NCBI GenBank assembly: GCA_903908785.1
Contig: CAIVTL010000228.1
Coordinates: 1 to 7,863, forward strand
Reading direction: 5' to 3'
Length of the DNA stretch: 7,863 nucleotides
Source of the DNA: Caldifarciminota bacterium
GTDB lineage: Bacteria > Hydrothermota > Tepidihabitantia > Tepidihabitantales > Tepidihabitantaceae
A program made the position numbers and the translations under genes. This document shows, piece by piece, positions 1-5,486 of the stretch; within the stretch, counting starts at the first letter, position 1; each line of letters opens with the position of its first letter. The notes under the pieces were generated by a model. That model was given only the letters and a program-made list of their open reading frames with translations, did not search any database and was not told where the DNA came from.

Positions 1-300
1 CGACGCCCACTTGTCGAGAAGCACCTGGGCAGCCATCGCAAAGCTCTCGCCCGAGATGTTCTGCTGCCGGCTCAGCTTGTGGAGCTGCCGGCCGAAGTTA
101 AGGTAAGAGACGTACAGCACGGTCGAGACCCCGCAGGTGTTCAGAGTCTCCTTGACCTTGCCCTCCATTACGCAGACTTCGGCAATCGCCGCCTCGTACC
201 GCTTGCCCATGTCTTCACGGATGTCGTTGAGCGTGTCTTTCACCCGCTCGACGTTGTACTTCGCTTTCCACCGTTCCGCTCTCTTTACCGGGTCACTCAT
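1..300 (-). CDS. Hypothetical helical protein, N-terminal 100 codons (3' end outside window)
   Basis: The reading frame is open from ATG (300-298) to the window edge, so only the first 100 residues are visible. The start is well supported: GGAGGT (306-311) lies 5 nt upstream. The protein begins MSDPVKRAERWKAKYNVERV. It is rich in charged residues and looks largely helical; residues about 15-50 (VERVKDTLNDIREDMGKRYEAA as a short extract region) could form an amphipathic or coiled-coil segment. Residues 59-70 contain a more hydrophobic stretch around VLYVSYLNFGRQL, too polar for a clear membrane helix. Two cysteines are present, near residues 43 and 56. There is no signal peptide. I do not recognise the family, and no neighbouring gene on this strand suggests a role. 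It is transcribed leftwards, away from the long spacer to its right. The gene call is firm; the function is unknown. Confidence 0.85.
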   Translation of the reverse strand, partial: MSDPVKRAERWKAKYNVERVKDTLNDIREDMGKRYEAAIAEVCVMEGKVKETLNTCGVSTVLYVSYLNFGRQLHKLSRQQNISGESFAMAAQVLLDKWAS

Positions 301-305
301 GATGT

Positions 306-311
306 ACCTCC
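306..311 (-). promoter_or_regulatory. Shine-Dalgarno GGAGGT for the leftward hypothetical gene
   Basis: On the minus strand GGAGGT is followed by 5 nt (ACATC) and then ATG. This is the strongest ribosome binding site in the window and fixes the start at 300. Confidence 0.85.
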
Positions 312-314
312 ATT

Positions 315-334
315 CGCAGGGCATCACCCCTGCG
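315..334 (-). other. 7-bp hairpin just upstream of the ribosome binding site
   Basis: CGCAGGG (315-321) and CCCTGCG (328-334) are a perfect 7-bp inverted repeat around a 6-nt loop. In the leftward mRNA the stem ends 3 nt before the GGAGGT. It has no T tract on either side, so it does not look like a terminator. It could stabilise the 5' end or affect access to the ribosome binding site; this is inference. Confidence 0.5.
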
Positions 335-612
335 GGTTTGATTCTACACACGGGGCAGGACCGAGCCTGGCGCAGGTCACTCAGGTCGTGTCCCATCAGT
401 ACGGTCGCCTCAGTAACCGACTGAACTCGCGACACCTCCGTGAGCAGGGCGCTGCGCCTCAAGCGCCGCAGCCAGCTCTACTTAGAGATGCTTGGAGCCA
501 AACACGATACCCCGTCCAGAACCGCCAGTCAAGCGCCGCGAATAAGTGGCATAAGGCATTATAAATCAACACTATAGACCGCCGAACCTAGCGCCAACAT
601 CTGGATTCGGCA
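335..612. other. Non-coding spacer without a recognisable gene
   Basis: I see no gene on either strand here. Open frames exist but lack a ribosome binding site and give arginine- and proline-rich translations typical of GC-rich non-coding DNA. The only signals are the candidate leftward promoter elements noted separately. Around 515-550 there is a vague resemblance to the heptamer array at 1202-1229, too weak to call. Confidence 0.6.
504..532 (-). promoter_or_regulatory. Candidate promoter for the leftward hypothetical gene
   Basis: Read on the minus strand: TTGACT (-35, 527-532), a 17-bp spacer, then TATCGT (-10, 504-509). Transcription would start near 497, giving a leader of almost 200 nt. 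A better -10 match, TAGAAT (341-346), lies much closer and would start transcription right at the 315-334 hairpin, but it has no recognisable -35. A perfect TATAAT (558-563) is also present without a good -35. The choice between these is open. Confidence 0.3.
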
Positions 613-936
613 ATTGACCTACCAAGTGACTCCCCCAGTCACTCCGGGTGTGACCCCAGTGGTGACTTGTCAAGTGACCCGACAAGTGAACTCTCCTGTG
701 AATTGAGCAGTGAATTGTTAACTGAAGTGAGGATTCAGTTGCCGGTTGAAGTGACGATTGAATCGAGAACTAAGGTGTGGAGCGACTTGTCGATTGACTG
801 GAAAAGTGACGTGCCGGTTGAGTGGTCGATTGAGATGCCGACCGAGTGGTGGGTTGAGTTGCGGGTTGAAATGCCGAGCAAAGTGCCGAGTGAATTGACG
901 ATAGAATTACCAAGTCTAGGGTTAAGTGCCTGGTAG
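613..936. repeat. Degenerate 12-nt tandem array, 27 units in perfect register
   Basis: Cutting the sequence into 12-mers from 613 gives 27 consecutive units with no insertion or deletion. A typical unit is AGTGAATTGACG (889-900). Column 3 is T in 23 units, column 4 is G in 22, column 5 is A in 25; columns 7-9 are usually TTG, GTG or TGG, and column 12 is often G. Column 6 changes in blocks: C in units 1-6, A in 7-10, C in 15-17, G in 18-21, A in 22-26. This suggests growth by local duplication. Because 12 is a multiple of three, one plus frame stays open from 592 to TAG at 934-936 and reads as a 4-residue repeat (Ser/Ile/Val, Glu/Asp, Leu/Val/Trp, variable). The array begins 54 nt before the first plausible start (TTG 667), which has no ribosome binding site, so I do not call a gene. 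It is more AT-rich than its surroundings. Confidence 0.85.
625..687. repeat. Cluster of inverted repeats in the first units of the 12-nt array
   Basis: AGTGACT (625-631) and AGTCACT (637-643) are a perfect 7-bp inverted repeat with a CCCCC spacer. GTCAC (638-642) pairs with GTGAC (650-654). ACTTGTC (665-671) pairs with GACAAGT (681-687) across 9 nt. The array consensus is not itself palindromic, so this clustering is a local property of units 2-7. Confidence 0.55.
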
Positions 937-1176
937 GGCTGCGAGTCGGGGCGCGAGCGGACGGGCGAGCGCGGGGCTGATGCCTGCTGGAATCGACCTG
1001 GATTGTCTGGTCTCAAGCGGCGGCGCAATCGAATGAAAGCGACGGCCTGCGAAGCAGGTTCAGACCGGATGTCCGTGGGTCGGAGAGCGTGCTTCTGTCC
1101 GCGAGCAGGCGCGCCTCTTGTAAGGTTCGGGGCAGGCTTGCGCCCGGCCCGAAGGACTGGTGCCCGCCGCTTGCCG
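937..1176. other. GC-rich spacer, no gene seen
   Basis: This stretch has long open frames on both strands, as expected at high GC, but none has a ribosome binding site or a protein-like translation. A small hairpin, CCTGC-GAA-GCAGG (1046-1058), is the only structure I noticed. The stretch may be more of the decayed material represented at 1177-1407. Confidence 0.5.
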
Positions 1177-1407
1177 CTACCTGGTCAGGACGACCCGCGC
1201 TATTGGCGACTGACGATTGTCGATTGTCGAATGTACGAGATAGACACCGGGTGCGATTTCGCGTACGTCGCTTGTGCCGGCTCCGCCGTCGCGTTCGAGC
1301 CTGCTTCGCACGGTACGTTCGCTCGGTGGCTCGACTGCGCCCGGTGCGTTCACGCTGAGGAGGCTGACGCGAGGCACCCGGCCTTCGTTGCACACGTACA
1401 GGACAGG
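1177..1407 (-). pseudogene. Remnant resembling the tail of a C-terminal sorting (FlgD/T9SS-like) domain
   Basis: Read leftward, this frame ends DVREIAPGVYLVH, then STIDNRQSPIARVVLTR and TAG (1179-1177). The pattern 'DVR-x-APGVY-hydrophobic... R-K/V-VVLTR-stop' is how many FlgD Ig-like or T9SS type A-like sorting domains end. The real protease at 1621-4497 ends in the same style (AAGLYLAVLQ ... KFALVR). Upstream the frame is blocked by TAG (1410-1408), and beyond that there is no start, ribosome binding site or recognisable domain, so an intact gene is unlikely. The STIDNRQSPIA stretch is the translation of a heptamer tandem array (1202-1229). I infer a decayed gene end. The alternative is chance resemblance in GC-rich spacer. 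Confidence 0.4.
1202..1229. repeat. Heptamer tandem array (4 units)
   Basis: The units are ATTGGCG, ACTGACG, ATTGTCG, ATTGTCG, with a degraded fifth (AATGTAC) to 1236. The period is 7 and the last two full units are identical. Confidence 0.65.
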
Positions 1408-1446
1408 CTACTGGACCCTGACGCCGTAGCGGACGCGGTTCGTACA

Positions 1447-1477
1447 GAAAGGCCGCGCCCATGAGGCGCGGCCTTTC
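1447..1477. terminator. Strong hairpin terminator, probably bidirectional; ends the tRNA-Asn transcript
   Basis: The arms 1447-1459 and 1465-1477 form a perfect 13-bp stem around a 5-nt loop (CATGA). The arms begin GAAA and end TTTC, so each strand carries a short A tract before and T tract after the GC-rich core (GGCCGCGCC). It lies 25 nt past the 3' end of tRNA-Asn, the right place to stop leftward transcription of that gene and any read-through from the protease. Confidence 0.75.
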
Positions 1478-1502
1478 GTATTCCGGCGCGGTGGCCGGGG
1501 AA

Positions 1503-1575
1503 CTCCAGCGACAGGACTCGAACCTGTGACCCTCCGGTTAACAGCCGGATGCTCTACCGGTTGAGCTACGCTGGA
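1503..1575 (-). tRNA. tRNA-Asn (anticodon GTT)
   Basis: The cloverleaf is complete at 73 nt. Acceptor TCCAGCG pairs with CGCTGGA, the D arm is GCTC/GAGC, the anticodon stem is TCCGG/CCGGA with loop CTGTTAA (anticodon GTT), and the T arm is ACAGG/CCTGT with loop TTCGAGT. The discriminator base is G. The CCA end is not encoded, since TTC follows. It has its own promoter directly upstream and a strong terminator downstream. Confidence 0.95.
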
Positions 1576-1590
1576 ATTAAGGTCGGTGGT

Positions 1591-1618
1591 ATGTTACTTC
1601 CACCGGCGTCTAAGTCAA
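1591..1618 (-). promoter_or_regulatory. Promoter for tRNA-Asn
   Basis: On the minus strand: TTGACT (-35, 1613-1618), 16-bp spacer, TAACAT (-10, 1591-1596). The predicted start near 1584 leaves about 9 nt of leader before the tRNA. The -35 box begins 2 nt past the protease stop codon. Confidence 0.6.
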
Positions 1619-1620
1619 GA

Positions 1621-4497
1621 CTAACGGACGAGGGCGAACTTGGTGGCGCTGCGGCCGAAGGTGGTTTGGAGCACGGCGAGGTACAGGCCAGCGGCGGCGG
1701 GCTTGCCCGCTTCGTTCTTGCCGTCCCAGAAGGCCCCGATTCGTTCGAGGAGCGCGACGTCGCCCTTTTCGCCGTAGCGGCCCGGCCGGGACATGATAGT
1801 CGCGTCCAGGCTGATCGTGTCAATCAGCATCCCCGAGGCAGAGAAGATGTTGATTCGGGCTTCCGATGCCGGTCGAGTCAGGTTGATTTGGAAGTAAACC
1901 TTTGGCTGGGACGCGGGCACAAAGGGATTCGGGAAGATGGACCCTATCTCGTCACCGGGGACATCGACGATGCCCTTCTCCGGCGGGAAGAGCTTGTATA
2001 TCGAGTCGATGCGCGGCACGCCGAACCCGAGGGTGCAGCCTTTGACCGAGCGCGTGGCCGTGGCGAAGAGGACGGCTTTGATTGAGTCCGCGGTCCATTG
2101 GGGATGGGCTTCTTTGACCAGCGCGCAGGCTCCGGCTATCAGCGCGGTAGCGCAGGATGTGCCGACGCTGCCGTCGAGGTAGTCTTCGGAGTCGGGGGAG
2201 ACGACCGCGACGGTGTCGGAGAGCGCGACCAAGTCGGGCTTGACCCGGCCGTCAGAGGTCGGGCCGGTGCCGGTACCGCGCCACGGGAGCAGGCTCTTTT
2301 CCACGCCGCCGGCGGTAATCACGCCGTCGGCATCGCCGGGCGCTACGATGTAGGGTGAAGGCCACGGATATGCGGTCGTGTCGCGGTTGCCCATGGCCGT
2401 GACGATGAGCAGGCCGCGCCTCGCCGCAATCGAGGCGGCAATCGAAATCGGCGCGGTCTTGCCGTCGAACTGGTTATCACCATACCAGCTCCGATAGCCG
2501 AGCGAAGTTGAGATGACGTCGGCGCCCATACGGTCGGCCCATTCGAGGGCTTCGATGTAGGCGTCCTCTTCCATGTTGTATTCGTAGAAGCGGCCGCTGC
2601 GCACCTTGTACAGTTCGGTCTTAGCGACAAGCAGGTCCACGCCCGGGGCGATGCCGACCACCGCGCCCTGCTGGTACCCGGCGATGATTGATGCCATGCG
2701 CGTGCCGTGGTCGGATTGCTCGCGGTAGAACTTCGCGGTGTCGGATTCCTCCCAGACCGCGTTGTCGTCGCCGCGCTTGAACCAGAGGGCCAGAGTGCCG
2801 CTCCCGGTTTGGGCGAGGACCGGCATGGCGTTGAAGCCGGCGGTGTCAATCAGTGTCGCGCCGGACCATGTGCCGCCAAAGTCGGCGGATGCGGTCCGCC
2901 AGAGGAGACCGCCGGTTTCGTAGACAATGGTCATTCCGGACTGGGCATCGGGCACGAGGTCGAAGCTGCCGATTGAGAACACGCTGTCGGCGACGGTTCC
3001 GGCCGGGTTCCAGGTCAGGCCGTCGTCCGCGGAATGGAGCGTGGCGAGCCGGGAGAAGGGGTTCGGTGATACGTCTTCGTACACGAGCAGGCGTTGCTGG
3101 CCGTCTCGTATCAATCGCGTGTCGGCGGCGCCGGCCGTGACCGGTTCATTCAGTTTCGCGAATGCGGTCCCGCCGTCGGTGGAACGGAACTGGGCGATAC
3201 GGCCGCTCTTGAGACCGGTGGTAATAATGTCAACCAGGCCATTCGCCCCCACGGCAATCTGCAGCCCGACGATGGGCTCTCCGGCCGCGAATGTGGCCGC
3301 CGTCACCTTTGTCGGGTCCGGTAGAGTGACCGAGTACTTCCATAGCGCGACGAGTGTATCGGACTGGACGAAGGCCAGGTAGAGCGTGTCCCCCAGCACC
3401 GTAGCGACAGGATGCCGACCGGAAGCGACGAAAAGCGGAGTGCCGTGCCAGTCAGTGCCGACGAAGGTTCCGAGGTACACGGTAGCATTGGCCGGGACGC
3501 CCCCCTGCTGAGCGACGGCCAGCTCGTTGTACGCGAGGTAGGTGACGTAGCTGTGGCCGGCCATCGCGAGGTTCTCGAACGTGGTGCCGTAGGGCGCGGA
3601 CTTGAGGAGCGGTAAGGGTGTGCTCCATGAAGCCCCGGCGTCGGTTGAGACATCGGCAAAGAGCGCCCGACAGGGCGGGTTGTACCCGTACGCGAAGCTG
3701 TCGGCGCAGAATGCCATGAGCAACGTGTCTTTGGAGCCGGATTGGGTCTCGACGGTGCTCATAGTCAGACCCCGCGCGAATCCGAGGTAGCGGACGTTGT
3801 CGAGCGCTGCCGGTTCCCATGCGGTGCCGGAACGGGCCGTGTAACAATTGTCCCCGGAGATGAAGTCGTGCTGCTTGTAGATGCGGGCCCGCGAGATGCC
3901 GCGGTTGGTCAGTTTGATACCGGTGTCGAATATCGCCAGCTTGACGTTGGAGCCGAAGTAGCCGCGGAAGAACAGGCTCGGCACTCCCATCATCTGCGCC
4001 TGGTCGTAGGATGGCCCATAGAACCTATGGGCATCAGCGGTGTCGGTCGACCGGTACTGGTTGCGCGCCGGGACCTGCGCCAGCGGGAAGAAATCGGCCT
4101 CGGTCGTGGTTCGCGTCACGACCGGCTTCAGGTCATAGACAAAAGGCAGGGCGTAGATGCGCGCAGCCAGGGCCGGAGGCAGGTCGAAACTGGCAGCATC
4201 AAGCCATTTGGAGATTGTGCGCAGCTTGCCGCCCAGGTTCTCAATCTCGCGGACGTAGGATTCGCGCACCGGGATGTCGTTGAAGTCGGGGCGGACCGCG
4301 CCGCGTCCGGCTGACCGTTCCGTGGCGGAGCGGCCGAGTGTGCTGATGGCCGCCGCGTAGTCGGTCGCGTTGTAGATGCCTTTGTCGGTGAAGAAGACCC
4401 AGACCTGGCGCGATTCGATTGTCGGCGCGACCGTCTTGTTCGGTACGCGGACATAGCTGGCGCCGACCGCCAGAAGCAGGTAGAGTAGAGGTTGCAC
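1621..4497 (-). CDS. Secreted subtilisin-like (S8) serine protease with Asp-box domain inserted in the catalytic domain
   Basis: The protein has 958 residues and starts at GTG (4497-4495); AAGGA lies 6 nt upstream. Residues 1-16 look like a short signal peptide without the usual positive N-terminus. Residues 28-128 resemble a subtilase propeptide (VRESYVREIENLGGKL). The catalytic domain is visible in pieces: Asp191 in IFDTG, His597 in SDHGT, oxyanion Asn704 in AMGN, and nucleophile Ser781 in GTSCATA. Typical subtilases have only a few tens of residues between Asp and His; here there are 405. The extra part, residues about 220-590, carries four Asp-box motifs (STDAGASW 284, STDGGTAF 439, SADDGLTW 489, SADFGGTW 537) of the sialidase/BNR beta-propeller type. 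The end (FPNPFVP 855-861, FWDGKNEAGKPAAAGLYL 923-940, KFALVR) is a FlgD Ig-like/T9SS-like sorting domain. All catalytic residues are present, so the enzyme is probably active and exported; the substrate is unknown. It follows the membrane-protein gene by 2 nt and is probably coupled to it. Confidence 0.93.
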   Translation of the reverse strand: MQPLLYLLLAVGASYVRVPNKTVAPTIESRQVWVFFTDKGIYNATDYAAAISTLGRSATERSAGRGAVRPDFNDIPVRESYVREIENLGGKLRTISKWLDAASFDLPPALAARIYALPFVYDLKPVVTRTTTEADFFPLAQVPARNQYRSTDTADAHRFYGPSYDQAQMMGVPSLFFRGYFGSNVKLAIFDTGIKLTNRGISRARIYKQHDFISGDNCYTARSGTAWEPAALDNVRYLGFARGLTMSTVETQSGSKDTLLMAFCADSFAYGYNPPCRALFADVSTDAGASWSTPLPLLKSAPYGTTFENLAMAGHSYVTYLAYNELAVAQQGGVPANATVYLGTFVGTDWHGTPLFVASGRHPVATVLGDTLYLAFVQSDTLVALWKYSVTLPDPTKVTAATFAAGEPIVGLQIAVGANGLVDIITTGLKSGRIAQFRSTDGGTAFAKLNEPVTAGAADTRLIRDGQQRLLVYEDVSPNPFSRLATLHSADDGLTWNPAGTVADSVFSIGSFDLVPDAQSGMTIVYETGGLLWRTASADFGGTWSGATLIDTAGFNAMPVLAQTGSGTLALWFKRGDDNAVWEESDTAKFYREQSDHGTRMASIIAGYQQGAVVGIAPGVDLLVAKTELYKVRSGRFYEYNMEEDAYIEALEWADRMGADVISTSLGYRSWYGDNQFDGKTAPISIAASIAARRGLLIVTAMGNRDTTAYPWPSPYIVAPGDADGVITAGGVEKSLLPWRGTGTGPTSDGRVKPDLVALSDTVAVVSPDSEDYLDGSVGTSCATALIAGACALVKEAHPQWTADSIKAVLFATATRSVKGCTLGFGVPRIDSIYKLFPPEKGIVDVPGDEIGSIFPNPFVPASQPKVYFQINLTRPASEARINIFSASGMLIDTISLDATIMSRPGRYGEKGDVALLERIGAFWDGKNEAGKPAAAGLYLAVLQTTFGRSATKFALVR

Positions 4498-4499
4498 GT

Positions 4500-4802
4500 C
4501 TAGTCCTTTCCGATTCCGGCGAGCGCCCCGGCCAGTCCGAGCGTCAGCACCAGGACGAGGGCGAGTATCACCAGCGCCGTATTGATGATGCCGAGGATGA
4601 GGCAGACCTTGCCGACTTTCTTGGCCTTCGGCGAGATGCTGCCGGCCAGGAAGAGTATCCCGAAGAACAGGCCCATGACCGGGTAGATTGCCGAGAAGAC
4701 GTACATCCAGGTGATCTGGCTCAGGTACATCATGTCAACAAGAGCCTGCCAGCGCTCGGTCAGGCGCGGGTCGTTTCCGGGGTGGGGTGTCGACTCATCC
4801 AT
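4500..4802 (-). CDS. Small two-helix membrane protein
   Basis: About 100 residues. A polar N-terminus (DESTPHPGNDPRLTERW) is followed by two hydrophobic segments, residues about 30-54 (ITWMYVFSAIYPVMGLFFGI) and 65-94 (VCLILGIINTALVILALVLV). A short basic loop (SPKAKKVGK) joins them; by the positive-inside rule it probably faces the cytoplasm. Two starts are possible: GTG at 4805 and ATG at 4802. The GGGAG upstream is 5 nt from the first and 8 nt from the second, and I prefer ATG. The stop codon TAG ends 2 nt before the protease start, so the two are very likely one operon and translationally coupled. Its position suggests a partner or membrane anchor for protease export, but nothing in the sequence shows this. 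I do not recognise the family. Confidence 0.8.
   Translation of the reverse strand: MDESTPHPGNDPRLTERWQALVDMMYLSQITWMYVFSAIYPVMGLFFGILFLAGSISPKAKKVGKVCLILGIINTALVILALVLVLTLGLAGALAGIGKD
4504..4508 (-). promoter_or_regulatory. Ribosome binding site AAGGA fixing the GTG start of the protease
   Basis: AAGGA lies inside the last codons of the membrane-protein gene, 6 nt before the GTG at 4497. It supports the GTG over any start inside the upstream gene and fits coupled translation. Confidence 0.65.
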
Positions 4803-4840
4803 CACGAAGTCTCCCTGCTTTCGTTAGCGCCAAAGAAAAG

Positions 4841-4914
4841 TACCCCGCGCAAGAATTGAACTTGCAACCTTCGGATTAAGAATCCGCTGCTCTGCCAGGT
4901 TGAGCTAGCGGGGC
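4841..4914 (-). tRNA. tRNA-Lys (anticodon CTT)
   Basis: 74 nt. Acceptor GCCCCGC pairs with GCGGGGT (first pair G-U), anticodon loop TTCTTAA (anticodon CTT), T arm GCAAG/CTTGC with loop TTCAATT, discriminator A. The first pair of the anticodon stem (27-43) is a G-A mismatch. CCA is not encoded. There is no promoter of its own in the 61 nt to tRNA-Arg, so the two are probably co-transcribed. Downstream, CTTTTCTTT on the minus strand follows the 3' end and may help processing or partial termination. Confidence 0.94.
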
Positions 4915-4933
4915 ACATATCTTCGTATCAGGC

Positions 4934-4955
4934 GACGTCCCGGGTGGCGGACGTC
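4934..4955. other. 7-bp hairpin between tRNA-Arg and tRNA-Lys
   Basis: GACGTCC (4934-4940) and GGACGTC (4949-4955) pair around an 8-nt loop. No T tract follows on either strand, so it is more likely a structure in the tRNA precursor than a terminator. Confidence 0.45.
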
Positions 4956-4975
4956 TCTGTTCTGCAATTATCAAA

Positions 4976-5049
4976 CGCGCCCGGCGCGACTCGAACGCGC
5001 AACCTACGGGTTCGAAGCCCGGCGCTCTGTCCAGTTGAGCTACGGGCGC
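4976..5049 (-). tRNA. tRNA-Arg (anticodon TCG)
   Basis: 74 nt. Acceptor GCGCCCG pairs with CGGGCGC, D arm GCTC/GAGC, anticodon loop CTTCGAA (anticodon TCG, reading CGA), T arm GCGCG/CGCGC with loop TTCGAGT, discriminator G. The 27-43 position of the anticodon stem is a C-U mismatch. CCA is not encoded. It has its own candidate promoter at 5092-5119. Confidence 0.95.
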
Positions 5050-5091
5050 ATACGCTGGTCCGTTTTCCGACCCAACTCTGAGTCCGCGTGC

Positions 5092-5119
5092 AGTGTAGCG
5101 GATTCCGGCGCAAATGCAA
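5092..5119 (-). promoter_or_regulatory. Promoter for tRNA-Arg and tRNA-Lys
   Basis: On the minus strand: TTGCAT (-35, 5114-5119), 16-bp spacer, TACACT (-10, 5092-5097). The predicted start near 5085 is about 36 nt before tRNA-Arg. It may also drive tRNA-Lys and the genes beyond. Confidence 0.5.
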
Positions 5120-5149
5120 CCGTTGCCCGCGTCCGTGAGCCGCATCAAG

Positions 5150-5224
5150 GGTGAGTGATGGGAATTGAACCCACAGCATCCTGAGCCACAGTCAGGTACT
5201 CTAACCATTTGAGCTACACTCACC
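5150..5224 (-). tRNA. tRNA-His (anticodon GTG)
   Basis: 75 nt including an encoded extra G at position -1 (5224), which faces C73 (5150), the identity mark of tRNA-His. Acceptor GTGAGTG pairs with CACTCAC, anticodon stem CCTGA/TCAGG with loop CTGTGGC (anticodon GTG), T arm GTGGG/CCCAT with loop TTCAATT. CCA is not encoded. It is the first gene of the leftward tRNA cluster. Confidence 0.95.
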
Positions 5225-5242
5225 ATTGTCTCGGAACGCCTG

Positions 5243-5270
5243 AGTATAGCCGTGAGTTCGCCGATGTCCA
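5243..5270 (-). promoter_or_regulatory. Promoter for the tRNA-His cluster
   Basis: On the minus strand: TGGACA (-35, 5265-5270), 16-bp spacer, TATACT (-10, 5243-5248); each box matches the sigma-70 consensus at 5 of 6 positions. Transcription would start near 5236, leaving about 12 nt before the tRNA, as is usual for stable RNA genes. Confidence 0.7.
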
Positions 5271-5322
5271 GACCGACAGGCCGCCGGGGAACCGAAATGG
5301 GAGTTCACCACCAGGACAAGCC

Positions 5323-5350
5323 AAAGGGGAAAGGAGAAAGGGGAAATGGT
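5323..5350. repeat. Purine-rich heptamer array (4 units)
   Basis: The units are AAAGGGG, AAAGGAG, AAAGGGG, AAATGGT. The array sits in the 308-nt spacer between divergent transcription units, between the tRNA promoter and the dehydrogenase promoter. The following stretch to about 5400 (GAAGTGC, CACTTCGTACTTTG) is also low in complexity. Nothing else gene-like is seen in the spacer. Confidence 0.65.
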
Positions 5351-5458
5351 GAAGTGCGGACTTGGGGCTTTCCACTTCGTACTTTGCCGTGATATTCCTG
5401 GTGTCATGGTCGTACAATTCCGGCTTTCGGGGGCCGGCGTAGCAGGCGTCCGTTTCCT

Positions 5459-5486
5459 TTGACTTTGCCTGTGCCGCCGGTATATT
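5459..5486 (+). promoter_or_regulatory. Promoter of the threonine dehydrogenase gene, with a dyad over the -10 box
   Basis: TTGACT (-35, 5459-5464), 16-bp spacer, TATATT (-10, 5481-5486). The predicted start near 5493 gives a 40-nt leader. The perfect inverted repeat GCCGCC (5473-5478) and GGCGGC (5487-5492) flanks 8 nt containing the -10 box. It is placed where a repressor would block RNA polymerase. Confidence 0.65.

Noticed and set aside
79..564. Rightward gene of 161 residues overlapping the leftward gene at 1-300
   Set aside because: It overlaps a gene with a strong ribosome binding site on the other strand, and its translation has no protein-like features.
667..936. Protein-coding gene of 89 residues with 4-residue repeats
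   Set aside because: The start is a TTG with no ribosome binding site, and the repeat begins 54 nt upstream of it. Kept as a repeat array and noted as an open question.
613..936. CRISPR array
   Set aside because: Units are 12 nt, contiguous and degenerate, with no spacers of constant length and no cas genes.
735..1028. Leftward gene opposite the 12-nt array
   Set aside because: It is open because 12 is a multiple of three; its upstream half is arginine- and proline-rich with no ribosome binding site.
3742..4314. Rightward genes opposite the protease (also 1549-2085 and others)
   Set aside because: They are antisense shadows of a gene with complete catalytic motifs, caused by high GC at third positions.
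4500..4802. CD225/dispanin-like membrane protein
   Set aside because: Only the two-helix topology and a basic loop agree; no specific family motif is visible.
1503..4914. Genomic island inserted at a tRNA gene
   Set aside because: No integrase and no repeat of a tRNA 3' end were found; the protease and membrane protein look like ordinary operon genes.
4876..5226. Leftward open frame of 116 codons across the three tRNA genes
   Set aside because: Its translation (VAQLDRAPGFEP, LAQPGRAADS) is the well-known artefact of reading tRNA genes as protein; three complete cloverleaves explain the sequence.
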